Source: Fluviicola sp.
GTDB taxonomy: Bacteria; Bacteroidota; Bacteroidia; Flavobacteriales_D; Crocinitomicaceae
Length of the DNA: 64,000 bases
Assembly: GCF_039596395.1 (NCBI RefSeq)
Contig: NZ_JBCNJT010000002.1
Span: 1,400,934-1,464,933, forward strand
Direction of reading: 5' to 3'
The notes under the pieces: model-generated
Seen by the model: only the letters and a program-made list of their open reading frames with translations
Told to the model about the DNA's origin: nothing
Databases searched by the model: none
Position numbers and translations under genes: made by a program
Shown: piece after piece, positions 34,052 to 43,479 of the stretch
How positions within the stretch are numbered: position 1 is the stretch's first letter
Layout: the number at the start of each line of letters is the position of its first letter

Positions 34052-35467
34052 CTAATGAATATATCCCGGTTCTCCTTTTTGTATCCGGTCAAAGATCCAG
34101 TCGTAGCTGTAGACCATGTGCGAATGGACAAAATGTTTATTCGGCCAGTTGTAGGGAGAACAAACCCGTCCCACATGATTCGATTGCTGGGTATCAATTC
34201 CCCAAACAGTTGCCTGTGGAGCAACACCGTCCTGGTAACACAACGGATCGGCATCTTTTTGCCCGAGGTTTGAGCCATACTGCCAGACTTCTTCAAACTG
34301 GTTCCAATCCATTCCCTTATACCCGGCATTTTCAGGCGCAAGGAAATAAGCTTTTCCAAAAACAACCTGGCCTCTCAAAGTTTCCAGTAAGCCAAGCGTG
34401 TAGGCATAACCCATACTGTGACAAACAATATCAATGGTATCTTTAACCAGGTAGCTGTTCGGGGTGTTCCGGATTTCGTTCAGGAAAGCTTTTCCTGCAA
34501 GAATACCACGCGCGTAACGATAGTCAAAGCCTTCCGGGTTGGAGATCAGGTTCAGGCGCTTGTATTTTTTGTTTGAAATACGCGAATGGACGGAACGGAT
34601 ATAACTCCACCCGAAACCGAGTTTGGAATGATGGTTCGAGGTTCTTACCGGGAAACTTCCGTCGAGGTAAAAACTGGTGTCGGGGTTGAGGCGTTTGATA
34701 AAACGATCATCTATCTTGAACCAGTAATTGGTGCGGTCATTCATATACACTTCATTCCGGCTTTCATGCTTATCGTATTTGGGGCCGCGGTAACCATTCA
34801 CAAAGATCAGATAGCGTTTGGCTTCCGGCTGCTGGTTGCGGATGATTTCCTGGCTCAGTTCATCTCCCGTAAAAGCAAATACATGCTGGAAAGCCGGATT
34901 TTTCCGTTCTCCGCCGGAGTTATCTCCCAGGTAGTATGAAACCACCCGATACGTATTGTTTTTGATCGCGATATTTTTCTGGTTTGCCAGTGAGAGGTTA
35001 TTCCCGGAAGAAGTGAAGGTAATCTTATCCCGGAAGGAAATGAAATTCAAAACCAACCCACCGTTGTAACTGTGCCAGCTTCCTTTTCGCTTGATATAAA
35101 TGACGGTTTGCGGCTCGGACGGATAAACGCACTCGAACACAAACTTATTACCATGCAATCTTCGGGTAAACCGTTCTTTATGGATATAATTTCTTCCGAT
35201 TTCCAATACCTGCTGCATAAAAGAAGTATCACTGACCGTACACTTTCCGGAAGATTTGACGGTATCAATTAAAACAACCCGGTTCAGGCTGAACGGAGCA
35301 TACGTGCGGGAATGATGGATCGTGCCGTCTTCATCCTCTTCCCAGAAGTAATAATAGACCAAACTGGTTTTTGTCTGAAATTGTGGTCTGCGAACCGGTT
35401 CATTCTGTCCGGATACGGAAAGGATGCTCAAACAGAGAAACGCAAAAATTACCACGAAGACCTTCAT
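34052..35467 (-). CDS. exported alpha/beta-hydrolase-like (lipase-type) protein
   Basis: 471 residues with signal peptide [20 protein letters not shown]. The middle holds a possible lipase core: [16 protein letters not shown] (oxyanion-side strand) near 220 and [19 protein letters not shown] near 347-365, where HSMG fits a nucleophile elbow with Ser. The first 180 residues are of unknown fold ([20 protein letters not shown]). A late SNHVGRV could hold the catalytic His, which I cannot confirm. No T9SS tail. Function as a lipase or esterase is inferred from the elbow only. Single gene. Confidence 0.6.
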   Translation of the reverse strand: MKVFVVIFAFLCLSILSVSGQNEPVRRPQFQTKTSLVYYYFWEEDEDGTIHHSRTYAPFSLNRVVLIDTVKSSGKCTVSDTSFMQQVLEIGRNYIHKERFTRRLHGNKFVFECVYPSEPQTVIYIKRKGSWHSYNGGLVLNFISFRDKITFTSSGNNLSLANQKNIAIKNNTYRVVSYYLGDNSGGERKNPAFQHVFAFTGDELSQEIIRNQQPEAKRYLIFVNGYRGPKYDKHESRNEVYMNDRTNYWFKIDDRFIKRLNPDTSFYLDGSFPVRTSNHHSKLGFGWSYIRSVHSRISNKKYKRLNLISNPEGFDYRYARGILAGKAFLNEIRNTPNSYLVKDTIDIVCHSMGYAYTLGLLETLRGQVVFGKAYFLAPENAGYKGMDWNQFEEVWQYGSNLGQKDADPLCYQDGVAPQATVWGIDTQQSNHVGRVCSPYNWPNKHFVHSHMVYSYDWIFDRIQKGEPGYIH

Positions 35468-35492
35468 AATGTAAATATATTAACTTTTGAAC

Positions 35493-35566
35493 TTGAAAAT
35501 GGAGAATGTAAAATTGAAAAGAAGGGAAAGTTTAGAACTTTTCAATTCTCAATTTTACATTTTCAA
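35493..35566. repeat. AT-rich hairpin before yebC
   Basis: TTGAAAATGGAGAATGTAAA (35493 on) pairs imperfectly with the tract ending TTTTACATTTTCAA (35566), arms of about 29 bases. The -7 box of yebC (35576-35583) lies 10 bases behind it, so the hairpin overlaps the -33 region. Confidence 0.5.
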
Positions 35567-35575
35567 TTAAAGAAT

Positions 35576-35583
35576 TATTTTTG
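35576..35583 (+). promoter_or_regulatory. -7 box of yebC
   Basis: TATTTTTG, full match, 22 bases before the yebC start. A TTTTA 19 bases upstream may act as the -33 element. Confidence 0.45.
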
Positions 35584-35605
35584 CGATCATAATAATACAA
35601 CAGAA

Positions 35606-36316
35606 ATGGGAAGAGCATTTGAATATCGCAGAGCAGCTAAAGAAAAGCGTTGGGGCAAAATGTCTAAATTGTTTCCGAAATTAGGAAAAGCCATCACGAT
35701 GGCGGCAAAAGAAGGCGGGCAAGATCCAGCTACAAATGCCAAATTGCGTACGGCTATTCAGAATGCTAAGGCGGAGAACATGCCGAAAGACAATATCGAT
35801 GCGGCCATTAAAAGAGCTGCTCAAAAAGATGTTGCGTCTTTTACCCAGGTGGATTATGAAGGAAAAGGGCCTCACGGAGTATTGGTTTACGTGGAATGTG
35901 CAACAGACAATCCGACGCGTACCGTTGCGAACGTGAAATCCTATTTCAACAAAGCAGGTGGAGGAGTTGTTCCGAACGGACAGTTGGAATTCATGTTTAA
36001 CCGCAAGTCTGTTTTTGAATTGGAAAATACAGGATCCATTGACCCGGAAGAATTGGAATTGGAATTGATCGATGCAGGATGTGAAGAAATTGAGGTAACG
36101 GATGACCGCATTTTCATTTACGGAGATTACACCGCATTCGGAACAATCGGTTCGGCTTTGGAAGAGCGCGGAATTGCCGTACTTAAATCGAATTTGGAGC
36201 GCTTCCCGACAACTCCGGTAGAATTCACCGAAGAGCAATTGGCTGACATCGAAAAAATGATGGATAAATTCGATGACGACGATGACGTACAGCAGATCTT
36301 TACCAATATGGGTTAA
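35606..36316 (+). CDS. yebC: YebC/PmpR family protein
   Basis: 236 residues, full length. The open frame extends upstream to 35312, but the family N-terminus ([20 protein letters not shown]) fixes the start at 35606. Typical blocks: [81 protein letters not shown], and the acidic end [18 protein letters not shown]. Members were described as DNA-binding regulators; more recent work links the family to relief of ribosome stalling. Single gene with its own promoter. Confidence 0.95.
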   Translation: MGRAFEYRRAAKEKRWGKMSKLFPKLGKAITMAAKEGGQDPATNAKLRTAIQNAKAENMPKDNIDAAIKRAAQKDVASFTQVDYEGKGPHGVLVYVECATDNPTRTVANVKSYFNKAGGGVVPNGQLEFMFNRKSVFELENTGSIDPEELELELIDAGCEEIEVTDDRIFIYGDYTAFGTIGSALEERGIAVLKSNLERFPTTPVEFTEEQLADIEKMMDKFDDDDDVQQIFTNMG

Positions 36317-36340
36317 TCGGATCATGATAAACAATATGCT

Positions 36341-36368
36341 GTAGGGCCGCGATGTATCGCGGCCCTAC
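36341..36368. repeat. GTAGGGCCGCGAT palindrome after yebC
   Basis: GTAGGGCCGCGAT (36341-36353), GT loop, then the exact complement to 36368, followed by GTGTTTAA. Same arms as 5157-5198. It lies between two genes on the same strand (yebC and the CvpA-like gene). Confidence 0.75.
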
Positions 36369-36473
36369 GTGTTTAACAACACATCGCGCCCCCATTTTTT
36401 GTTTAACAATGTTCCGTTTGTATCTTTCCTGTCCCTGGAAATTTCTTTTATCGATATTCCCCAATTTTGAAAC

Positions 36474-37133
36474 ATGAATTTCCTGGACATCCTGATTCTT
36501 ATTCCGATTCTTTATGGAGCCTACAAGGGTTTTAAGCATGGATTTGTAATCGAACTCTTTACTTTACTGGCAATTCTGGTCGGGATTTACGTTGGTATCC
36601 ATTTCTCTGATTATACATCCGAATGGTTGAAATCTTCTTTGGAGATTGATTCGGAATACCTGCCGGTTATTGCTTTTACCTTTACTTTCCTGATTGTGGG
36701 GGCCATGATCTATTTTGCAGGAAAAATGATCGAAAAGATGATCAAAGTGGTCCAGTTATCGCCTTTGAACAAGTTCCTGGGAGTTTTATTTGCTACGATC
36801 AAATCGCTTTATATTGTGAGTGTTGTGCTTGTTTTGGTAGAATCTTATGATGAAAAGAGCAAGTTCTTCCCGGCTAAGACCAAAGAATCTTCCCTGTTGT
36901 ATGAACCGGTGAAAGCCGTTTCTACGAAAACCGTTCCTGCTTTAGGAGAAAGTACCATCTTCCTGAAAAATGCATTGCACCATGAAACCGACAGCACCGG
37001 ATTGACTGTTGACCAGGTACTTCGCGCAAAAGAAATTGCTGACAGCCTGGGAATTGATGCCAATGATGCGAAGGGAATCCTGGAGATTCATCAGAAGTAT
37101 GGAGATAAGGAACCTGCTTTGAACGGGGAATAA
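36474..37133 (+). CDS. CvpA-family membrane protein
   Basis: 219 residues with four membrane segments in the first 120 (LDILILIPILYGAYKGFKHG, LFTLLAILVGIYVGIHF, VIAFTFTFLIVGAMIYFAG, FLGVLFATIKSLYIVSVVLV). The motif GAYKGFKHGFVIELFTLLA is typical of CvpA. A soluble tail of about 90 residues ends with a helix (ILEIHQKYGDKEPALN). CvpA of E. coli is linked to colicin V release and bile-salt or membrane-stress tolerance. Role here unknown. Confidence 0.85.
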   Translation: MNFLDILILIPILYGAYKGFKHGFVIELFTLLAILVGIYVGIHFSDYTSEWLKSSLEIDSEYLPVIAFTFTFLIVGAMIYFAGKMIEKMIKVVQLSPLNKFLGVLFATIKSLYIVSVVLVLVESYDEKSKFFPAKTKESSLLYEPVKAVSTKTVPALGESTIFLKNALHHETDSTGLTVDQVLRAKEIADSLGIDANDAKGILEIHQKYGDKEPALNGE

Positions 37134-37311
37134 ATCCCCGCCGATATAAATGTACCCGGTTATTTCCGGGAAACCCGCACTCCTGCTGGGCAAATAGATG
37201 GATGTCTATGCGTATTTTTGGGAATTTGGGGATTTGAGGGAGCGCGACATCCTGGCAATTCGATCTTCTGTTTTTTTGGTACATTGCCAAATCTAATTAC
37301 CGGATTTGGAA

Positions 37312-37340
37312 TTGATTTGATAAACAAAACAATATATTTG
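37312..37340 (+). promoter_or_regulatory. promoter of sprE/porW
   Basis: TTG (37312-37314), 18-base spacer, TATATTTG (37333-37340), a good Bacteroidota promoter. Transcription would start about 43 bases before the ATG. Confidence 0.55.
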
Positions 37341-37389
37341 CCTTTTCTTAGTTAATCGTTAATCACATCGGCGCAGATTTTTCATTCGA

Positions 37390-40056
37390 ATGAAGAGAAT
37401 ATATTTTTTGATTTATATAGGAATCCTTTTCCTGGTATGGGCATGTTCTACTGAAAAGAACACGATGCTCAGCAGGGCTTATCACGGTACCACGGCACAC
37501 TATAACGGCTATTTCAACGCGAATGACTTGTTGGAAGAGGCTATGAAAACCTATCGTGAAAATCAAAAAGAAGATTACTATTCCGTCCTTCCGATCCTTC
37601 AGTTACCAAGTGAGGAGGAAGTGAAAAACATGTATGCGCCAATCGATACAGCCATTGCCAAATGTACTAAGGTAATCCAGCGCCATGCGATGCCGTCGAT
37701 GGAAAAACCTGCTTCCAAAAAGGAAGAACACAACCGCTGGATCGATGAAAACTGGATTACGATCGGTATTGCAAATTATTACAGACGTGATTACGACGTA
37801 GCCTTTAAGAACTTCGAGTACACCAAGAAGTTTTTCTCAGAGGATAAATCTTCCTATACCGCAGAAATGTGGATGGCCAGAACTTATATGGCTCAGGGGA
37901 AACTTACCGAAGCCAATTACGCGATCACCAACCTGGAGAAAGCGCAGGAATCCATGGAAAATGGAGACTCGAAGGAACCTAAAGGCGGTAAAAGCTCCAA
38001 ATCTTCCAAATCAAAGAAGAAGAAAAGCAAGAACAGCAAGCAGAAAGAAATTCCGCCGTTTCCTAAGAAACTGAGATACGATTTGGCGATTACAAGAGCG
38101 ATGTTTGCCGAAAAGAAAAAAGATTCGGAAGGTGAAATAAAAGCCCTGACGAAGGCATTGGAATACGCCAAAAAATCAAAAGACAAGGCACGCATCAACT
38201 ACATCCTGGGTCAATTGTATGAAAATGCGGGAGACAGGGCGAAAGCTGCTTACCATTACGACCGTGTAAAGAAGTACAATGCGGGATACGAAATGAGCTT
38301 CAATGCAAATTTGAAGAATGCGCTGAATGCCGGAGGAGAAAAGGTGCGCAAAAGCCTGAAGAAAATGCTTCGCGATACCAAAAATGCCGAATTCAAAGAC
38401 CAGATCTACTATACGTTAGGTAAGATGGATCAAATGGAATCGAATGACGAAGGTGCGAAAACAAATTACACCAAATCGGCGTTTTATTCCACTTCGAACA
38501 ACCGCCAGAAAGGAATGGCTTACGAAAAGCTGGGTGATATGAGTTTCTCCAGGAAGGATTACCTGAGTGCGCAAAAATATTACGACAGTTGTGCAAAAGT
38601 GATCCCGGAAACTTATCCGAATTATGAAGGAATCAAGAATAAAGCATCCAAACTGCAGAGCCTGGTAAATGCATTGGAGACGGCTCAATACGAAGATAGT
38701 ATCCAGCGCATTGCAAAACTTTCTCCATCCGATCAATTGGCCTTTGCAGAAGGTGTGATCAAAAAAATGAAAAAGGATGAGGAAGAGCGCAAAAGACAGG
38801 ATGCAATTCGTTTGGCTGCCATACAGGAAATCCAAAGCAAAAAGTCTCCGGACGGAAGCGGCAATAAGTTCTATTGGAATAATGACAAAGCAAAAACCGA
38901 AGGGTTAGAGGAATTTAAAAAACAATGGGGACAGCGTGCAAACGAAGACGACTGGAGACGTTCCGATAAAATCGTTTTTGCAAGCTTCACAGATCCGGAA
39001 GATTCTACGGCTTCCTCCAATAGCCCGGCACCTTCGGACGTAACAGCACTGGATTCCCTGACGCCGGAAATGCTGGTTGCCAAACTTCCCGTTTCTGATT
39101 CTGCTTTGGAAGCTTCACGCGACCGTATGATGAATGCCTACTTCGATGCAGGTGGTATTTACAACGAACAATTGAGCGAACCCGGATTGGCTGAGAAGCA
39201 ATACCGCACCATGTTAGGTCAGGATTTCAGTCACGACATGAAGTTGCTGGCAGCTTACCAAATCTATCGCCTGCACAACCCGGAAGATCCGGCTGCTGTG
39301 GAACAGAAAGATTACATCCTGATCAATTATCCGACTTCGGATTATGCCGGTTATTTGCGTGACCCGGATTATTTCCTGAAGAAGAAAGAACGGGATAAAC
39401 TTACCCAGGAAGCTTACCTGACGGATTTGGACCGTTACGAAAGAGGCTTGTATTATCCGGTTGTTGCGAAAGCAGACAAAGTATTGGCGGAAGAAAAAGA
39501 TAACCCTTACCGCAGCAAGTATTTGTTGCTGAAAGCAATGGCCCAGGCAAAAATGACGGAGAATAAACAATCCATCTTGCCTGTCCTGGATACCTTGATA
39601 GCGCTTTATCCGAAAACACCGGAAGCCAACAAGGCACTGGAAATGAAGAAGATTATCATGAACGGATATTCTGCAAATGAAGCGGTAGATTTCACGAAGA
39701 AAAGTATCTATGAATACAAGGAAGGCGAACCGATGTTTGTTTTGATCTTCCTGACGGATAAGATCAACAACGTTGTGGCGAAGACACGCGTGGTAGATTT
39801 CAACAAAGAATATTACGGCAAGCTGCGATTAAATGTGACTTCTAAAGTGCTCAAGGACGACAATGTGATTTTAGTGAAACAGTTCAAGGATGATATCGAA
39901 GCGGCCTCTTATGTTTCGTTCTACAAACGCACGCGAAACCATTTGCTGGATATGCAAAAAATGAAAATTTTATTCATTTCAGAGAAAAATTTGCTTACCT
40001 TATTTGATACAAATAAGCTGGAAGAATACCAGTTGTTCTTTGACGAGAACTATTGA
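37390..40056 (+). CDS. sprE: T9SS/gliding lipoprotein SprE (PorW)
   Basis: 888 residues, usual size. Lipoprotein signal with Cys19 (FLVWACS). The family N-terminus MLSRAYHGTTAHYNGYFNAN is followed by tetratricopeptide-like helices (about 110-170, 240-430, 590-800), a lysine/serine linker around 196-215 (SKSSKSKKKKSKNSKQ), and KKERDKLTQEAYLTDLDRYE in the C-terminal half. PorW is a periplasmic lipoprotein that the type IX secretion system needs; in gliding species it is SprE. A separate promoter precedes it, and the AtpZ-like ORF starts only 15 bases after its stop, so the two probably share a message. Confidence 0.9.
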   Translation: MKRIYFLIYIGILFLVWACSTEKNTMLSRAYHGTTAHYNGYFNANDLLEEAMKTYRENQKEDYYSVLPILQLPSEEEVKNMYAPIDTAIAKCTKVIQRHAMPSMEKPASKKEEHNRWIDENWITIGIANYYRRDYDVAFKNFEYTKKFFSEDKSSYTAEMWMARTYMAQGKLTEANYAITNLEKAQESMENGDSKEPKGGKSSKSSKSKKKKSKNSKQKEIPPFPKKLRYDLAITRAMFAEKKKDSEGEIKALTKALEYAKKSKDKARINYILGQLYENAGDRAKAAYHYDRVKKYNAGYEMSFNANLKNALNAGGEKVRKSLKKMLRDTKNAEFKDQIYYTLGKMDQMESNDEGAKTNYTKSAFYSTSNNRQKGMAYEKLGDMSFSRKDYLSAQKYYDSCAKVIPETYPNYEGIKNKASKLQSLVNALETAQYEDSIQRIAKLSPSDQLAFAEGVIKKMKKDEEERKRQDAIRLAAIQEIQSKKSPDGSGNKFYWNNDKAKTEGLEEFKKQWGQRANEDDWRRSDKIVFASFTDPEDSTASSNSPAPSDVTALDSLTPEMLVAKLPVSDSALEASRDRMMNAYFDAGGIYNEQLSEPGLAEKQYRTMLGQDFSHDMKLLAAYQIYRLHNPEDPAAVEQKDYILINYPTSDYAGYLRDPDYFLKKKERDKLTQEAYLTDLDRYERGLYYPVVAKADKVLAEEKDNPYRSKYLLLKAMAQAKMTENKQSILPVLDTLIALYPKTPEANKALEMKKIIMNGYSANEAVDFTKKSIYEYKEGEPMFVLIFLTDKINNVVAKTRVVDFNKEYYGKLRLNVTSKVLKDDNVILVKQFKDDIEAASYVSFYKRTRNHLLDMQKMKILFISEKNLLTLFDTNKLEEYQLFFDENY

Positions 40057-40071
40057 TCAAATAAGAATATC

Positions 40072-40317
40072 ATGGAAGAGAAGCCTGAGAATAAGCCGAA
40101 AAAACAAATCAAGAATTACGTTCGGTTTACCGGTGCAGCATTTCAAATGGCCGGAACGATCGTAGCAACAGCGCTCCTTGGAGTATGGCTGGACAAGAAA
40201 TTCAATCACGGTGGAAATATGTGGACATTGATCTGCACATTGACCGGAGTAGTGGTTTCGATGTACATCATCATCAAGGAAGTAATCGACATGTCAAAAG
40301 AAAAAGAGAATGAGTAA
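40072..40317 (+). CDS. AtpZ/AtpI-like small membrane protein
   Basis: 81 residues with a Lys/Pro-rich start (MEEKPENKPKKQIKNYVRFT) and two helices (GAAFQMAGTIVATALLGVWL, MWTLICTLTGVVVSMYIII), typical of AtpZ/AtpI proteins that sit before F-type ATP synthase operons and help assemble the c-ring or carry Mg/Ca. 15 bases after sprE; overlaps the next ORF by 8 bases. Confidence 0.85.
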   Translation: MEEKPENKPKKQIKNYVRFTGAAFQMAGTIVATALLGVWLDKKFNHGGNMWTLICTLTGVVVSMYIIIKEVIDMSKEKENE

Positions 40318-40678
40318 GAGCCTGGGAGCCTTTTTGAGTTTAATAGTAATTGCAGCCGTTTATCTGGTGTTGATAGGAGTGAACAGTCAATGGGAAATCC
40401 CCAAAAACCACCTTGCGGGAATTATCGGTTTGTTGGTCATTTTCTTTTCCAGTACGGCAATTATGATGTCGGGCTCCAGGGCAACCGCAGAATCCCGTGC
40501 CCAGCGATTCATACTTGGAACAGCGGTTCAAATGATCCTAGTGCTGTTTTTCGTGCTGATAGTTAAGTACATCTGGAAAGATTCGTTCAAGGAATTCGTT
40601 TGGTACTTCATGAGCTTCTTCGTGGTTATGCTTTTCACCCAGGCGATCTGGATGCTGCTGAAGGTGCGGAAATCCTAA
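40310..40678 (+). CDS. small membrane protein beside atp genes
   Basis: 122 residues, four predicted helices (LIVIAAVYLVLIGVNSQ, LAGIIGLLVIFFSSTAIMM, ILGTAVQMILVLFFVLIVKYI, FVWYFMSFFVVMLFTQAIWM). Overlaps the AtpZ-like gene by 8 bases and lies 303 bases before atpB. It takes the place of AtpI and may be a distant form of it, which I cannot prove. Confidence 0.75.
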   Translation: MSKSLGAFLSLIVIAAVYLVLIGVNSQWEIPKNHLAGIIGLLVIFFSSTAIMMSGSRATAESRAQRFILGTAVQMILVLFFVLIVKYIWKDSFKEFVWYFMSFFVVMLFTQAIWMLLKVRKS

Positions 40679-40981
40679 TAAAAGACGGATAGATATCTGT
40701 CTATTTGGCTAGTGGTAGCGACCCTTTAGCAGGATTCGATGCGATTTTTATTTGTCTGATTTTAACTCGAAACATCCCTTTTTCGTTCTATTCTCAAGGA
40801 ATGCATCCGGAAATTTATTTCCCGGAATAAACTTCTCAAAATCATTTTTTTCAGTGATCAGATGAATCTTTACCGGGAATGCGGTAAAAAAGGGATTTGT
40901 TTGCAATTTTTTCTTGGTGTTTCTGAAAGATTAACTACCTTTGCGCCAAAATTTAGGGTTTTATCTAAATATAAATAAGCG
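40679..40981 (+). promoter_or_regulatory. 303-bp region before atpB, holding its promoter
   Basis: No gene is seen. A full promoter lies at 40914-40943: TTG (40914-40916), 19-base spacer, TACCTTTG (40936-40943), 38 bases before the atpB start. So atpB-G has its own promoter besides any read-through from sprE. The rest holds nothing I recognise. Confidence 0.65.
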
Positions 40982-42106
40982 ATGTCATTAATTTTCAGTG
41001 CAAAACGATTTTTCTCATTACTGGTAGGAATACTGATTTTTTCAACTTCATTTGCTTCTCAGCACAGTTCGGAAGAAGCTGAAATTGCAAAGCGTGAGTT
41101 TAACGTCGGGGAAATGATCATGCACCACATTTCTGATGCGCACGAATGGCACCTGTGGGGTGGTCACCATGATGCGGTTTCTATTTATCTTCCGATTATC
41201 CTGGTTGATGGTGGGTTGAAGACTTTTTCTTCCAAACATTTTTACCACGGAGAAGCTGCTAAAGGAATGGATTCTAAAACAAATGAAGAGCATGAATACG
41301 TGAAAGGGGTTGGTCCTGCTGCTGGTTATGCGATGTTTCATGAAGAAATCTATAAATTGGAAAACGGGGAATTGTCTTTCGAGGACGGTCATGTTCACGG
41401 GGCGGTAAAGCCATACGATTTCTCTATTACCAAAAATGTGCTTTCATTGTTCATGGGAGCGGTGTTGATTTTGTTGATCATGAGTAATGTGGCTCGTTTC
41501 TACAAGAAGAACGGTCCGGTTGCTCCGAAAGGATTGGCAAAATATTTAGAAGTTTTGATTGTAATGGTTCGTGACGATATTGCTAAGGCAAACATCAATC
41601 ACCACAAATACCAAAAATACGTTCCATATTTGTTGACAATCTTCTTCTTTATTTTCATCAATAACCTGCTTGGGTTGGTTCCGTTCCTTCCGGGAGGGGC
41701 AAACTTAACAGGTAATATCACTGTAACATTGTTCCTGGCAGTTTGTACCTTGCTGGTGACTGTTTTCTCAGGAAACAAACACTACTGGCTACACATTTTT
41801 GCAATGCCGGGAGTTCCAAAGCCTTTGTTGATTATTATGATTCCTATCGAATTAGTAGGGATCTTGACAAAACCTTTTGCCTTGATGGTTCGTTTGTTTG
41901 CGAATATGTCAGCAGGTCACATCATCGTATTGGCATTGATCTCGATTATTTTTATTAATCAAAATGCAGCTTGGGGAGGTTTGTCAGTGCCGATGGCATT
42001 GTTTATCTCAGTGTTGGAGTTGTTGGTAGCATTCTTACAGGCGTTCCTGTTCTGTATGTTGTCGGCATTGTTTATCGGTGCAGCGGTTGAAGAAGCGCAC
42101 CATTAA
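40982..42106 (+). CDS. atpB: ATP synthase F0 subunit a
   Basis: 374 residues, longer than the E. coli protein because of a signal-like start (FFSLLVGILIFSTSFAS) and a 130-residue His-rich N-terminal part (HHISDAHEWHLWGGHHD). The membrane core follows, with FFFIFINNLLGLVPFLPGG, the essential Arg in ALMVRLFANMSAGHIIV, and VLELLVAFLQAFLFCMLSALFIG. It forms the two proton half-channels next to the c-ring. Bacteroidota typically have this long exported N-terminus. Confidence 0.95.
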   Translation: MSLIFSAKRFFSLLVGILIFSTSFASQHSSEEAEIAKREFNVGEMIMHHISDAHEWHLWGGHHDAVSIYLPIILVDGGLKTFSSKHFYHGEAAKGMDSKTNEEHEYVKGVGPAAGYAMFHEEIYKLENGELSFEDGHVHGAVKPYDFSITKNVLSLFMGAVLILLIMSNVARFYKKNGPVAPKGLAKYLEVLIVMVRDDIAKANINHHKYQKYVPYLLTIFFFIFINNLLGLVPFLPGGANLTGNITVTLFLAVCTLLVTVFSGNKHYWLHIFAMPGVPKPLLIIMIPIELVGILTKPFALMVRLFANMSAGHIIVLALISIIFINQNAAWGGLSVPMALFISVLELLVAFLQAFLFCMLSALFIGAAVEEAHH

Positions 42107-42132
42107 TTAGTAATTTTTTAATTCAAAATAGC

Positions 42133-42354
42133 ATGTACGGAAGTATCGCAGCAATTGGAGCAGGTCTTGCAGTTTTAGGTGCAGGAATGGGTATTGGTAA
42201 AATCGGTGGTTCAGCAATGGACGCAATCGCTCGCCAGCCTGAAGCTTCAGGGAAAATTCAAACAGCTATGATTATCGCAGCAGCGTTGATCGAAGGTGTT
42301 GCTCTATTCGGTGTAGTAGTTGGTCTACTAGGTCTTGAGACAGGAGCGAAGTAA
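42133..42354 (+). CDS. atpE: ATP synthase F0 subunit c
   Basis: 73 residues, hairpin of two helices: AAIGAGLAVLGAGMGIGKIGG, the polar loop ARQPEAS, and MIIAAALIEGVALFGVVVG with the ion-binding Glu. The sequence around it (IEGVALF) fits a proton-type ring; the sodium-type Gln/Glu-Ser set is not seen. 26 bases after atpB. A terminator follows it inside the operon. Confidence 0.96.
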   Translation: MYGSIAAIGAGLAVLGAGMGIGKIGGSAMDAIARQPEASGKIQTAMIIAAALIEGVALFGVVVGLLGLETGAK

Positions 42355-42364
42355 TTAAAGAAAA

Positions 42365-42400
42365 GCTTGTTGTAACGGTTGGTTGCAACAAGCCTTTTTT
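42365..42400 (+). terminator. terminator/attenuator inside the atp operon, after atpE
   Basis: GCTTGTTGTAAC pairs with GTTGCAACAAGC (one U-G pair), then CTTTTTT. It lies 10 bases after the atpE stop and 32 bases before atpF. Transcripts stopping here would carry sprE/atpBE but not atpF-G, which would lower the dose of the later subunits. Confidence 0.75.
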
Positions 42401-42431
42401 ACAACAATTGAAAAATTAAAACAGAGATAAG

Positions 42432-42926
42432 ATGGGGTTGATTACACCAGATTTAGGATTACTTTTTTGGACGGGCTTAGTGTTCGTTCTATTATTGGTT
42501 ATTTTAACCAAGTTCATTTGGAAACCGATTTTAGCTTCCGTAAATGCACGTGAGCAAAAAATTTCCGATGCATTGGAATTGGCTGAGAAAACAAAAGCTG
42601 AAATGCATGCGTTGCAGGCACAAAACGAGAACTTGTTGAAAGAAGCTCGTGCTGAGCGTGACGCAATCGTAAAAGATGCAAAAGAAACAGCTACGAAAAT
42701 GGTGGAGGATGCTAAGAATACTGCGAAAGCAGAAGCAAACAAGATCGTTGAGTCGGCTCGTGCAACAATCAATACCGAAAAAACAGCTGCAATTGCTGAA
42801 TTGAAAACACAAGTTGCTGCAATTTCATTGGAAATCGCTGAGAAAATCGTTCGTGGAGAATTATCTTCAGACGAAAAGCAAAAAGCGTTGGCTGAGAAAA
42901 TGGCAGGTGATATTAACTTGAACTAA
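42432..42926 (+). CDS. atpF: ATP synthase F0 subunit b
   Basis: 164 residues: one N-terminal helix (LLFWTGLVFVLLLVILTKFIW) and a long, charged coiled coil (EKTKAEMHALQAQNENLLKE, then DAKNTAKAEANKIVESARATI). It is the peripheral stalk of the motor. It ends 9 bases before atpH. Confidence 0.96.
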   Translation: MGLITPDLGLLFWTGLVFVLLLVILTKFIWKPILASVNAREQKISDALELAEKTKAEMHALQAQNENLLKEARAERDAIVKDAKETATKMVEDAKNTAKAEANKIVESARATINTEKTAAIAELKTQVAAISLEIAEKIVRGELSSDEKQKALAEKMAGDINLN

Positions 42927-42935
42927 TCGATAGAA

Positions 42936-43469
42936 ATGAAGAGTTCGAAATCAGCTTCCCGTTACGCACAAGCTTTGTTGGATCTTGCGATCGAACAAAA
43001 CAAAGTGGATGCAGTTGCGGCGGACATGAAATACATGGCAACAGTATGTGCTGAAAACAAGGACCTGGAGAACATGCTTCAAAGTCCGGTTGTGAAGGCA
43101 GATAAAAAGATTGCTGTTTTGAATGCAATTTTTGACCAATTCGACAAAGTAACAAACATGTTCGTAGAACTGATTGTGAAAAATGGTCGTGAAGCATATT
43201 TGTCACAGATCGCAGCTTCTTTTGATGACTTATTGAAAGCACATCAGGGAATTGTTCCGGTGACATTGATCAGCGCACATAAATTGGATGATAAAGTAAA
43301 AAAGGAGATCGTTTCCAAAGTTCAGGCTTCTACAACAGGAACTGTTGAGTTGACGGAGAAGATTGATCCGGAATTGATCGGAGGCTTTATCGTTCGTATG
43401 GGCGACAATCAAATCGATGCATCCGTTGCATCACAAATTAATAAATTGAAACAACGTTTAACGAAGTAA
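42936..43469 (+). CDS. atpH: ATP synthase F1 subunit delta
   Basis: 177 residues with [20 protein letters not shown] at the start and the family end [20 protein letters not shown] (GGFIxxxGxxxID) near residue 150. It joins the peripheral stalk to F1. 10 bases before atpA. Confidence 0.96.
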   Translation: MKSSKSASRYAQALLDLAIEQNKVDAVAADMKYMATVCAENKDLENMLQSPVVKADKKIAVLNAIFDQFDKVTNMFVELIVKNGREAYLSQIAASFDDLLKAHQGIVPVTLISAHKLDDKVKKEIVSKVQASTTGTVELTEKIDPELIGGFIVRMGDNQIDASVASQINKLKQRLTK

Positions 43470-43479
43470 TAAGGAAAAC

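Noticed and set aside
35312..35605. Longer start for yebC
   Set aside because: The upstream part lies opposite the lipase-like gene and in an AT-rich hairpin; the YebC family starts at MGRAFEYR.
42133..42354. Sodium-dependent ATP synthase
   Set aside because: The c subunit has Glu followed by Gly-Val and lacks the Gln/Ser ligands of sodium rings.
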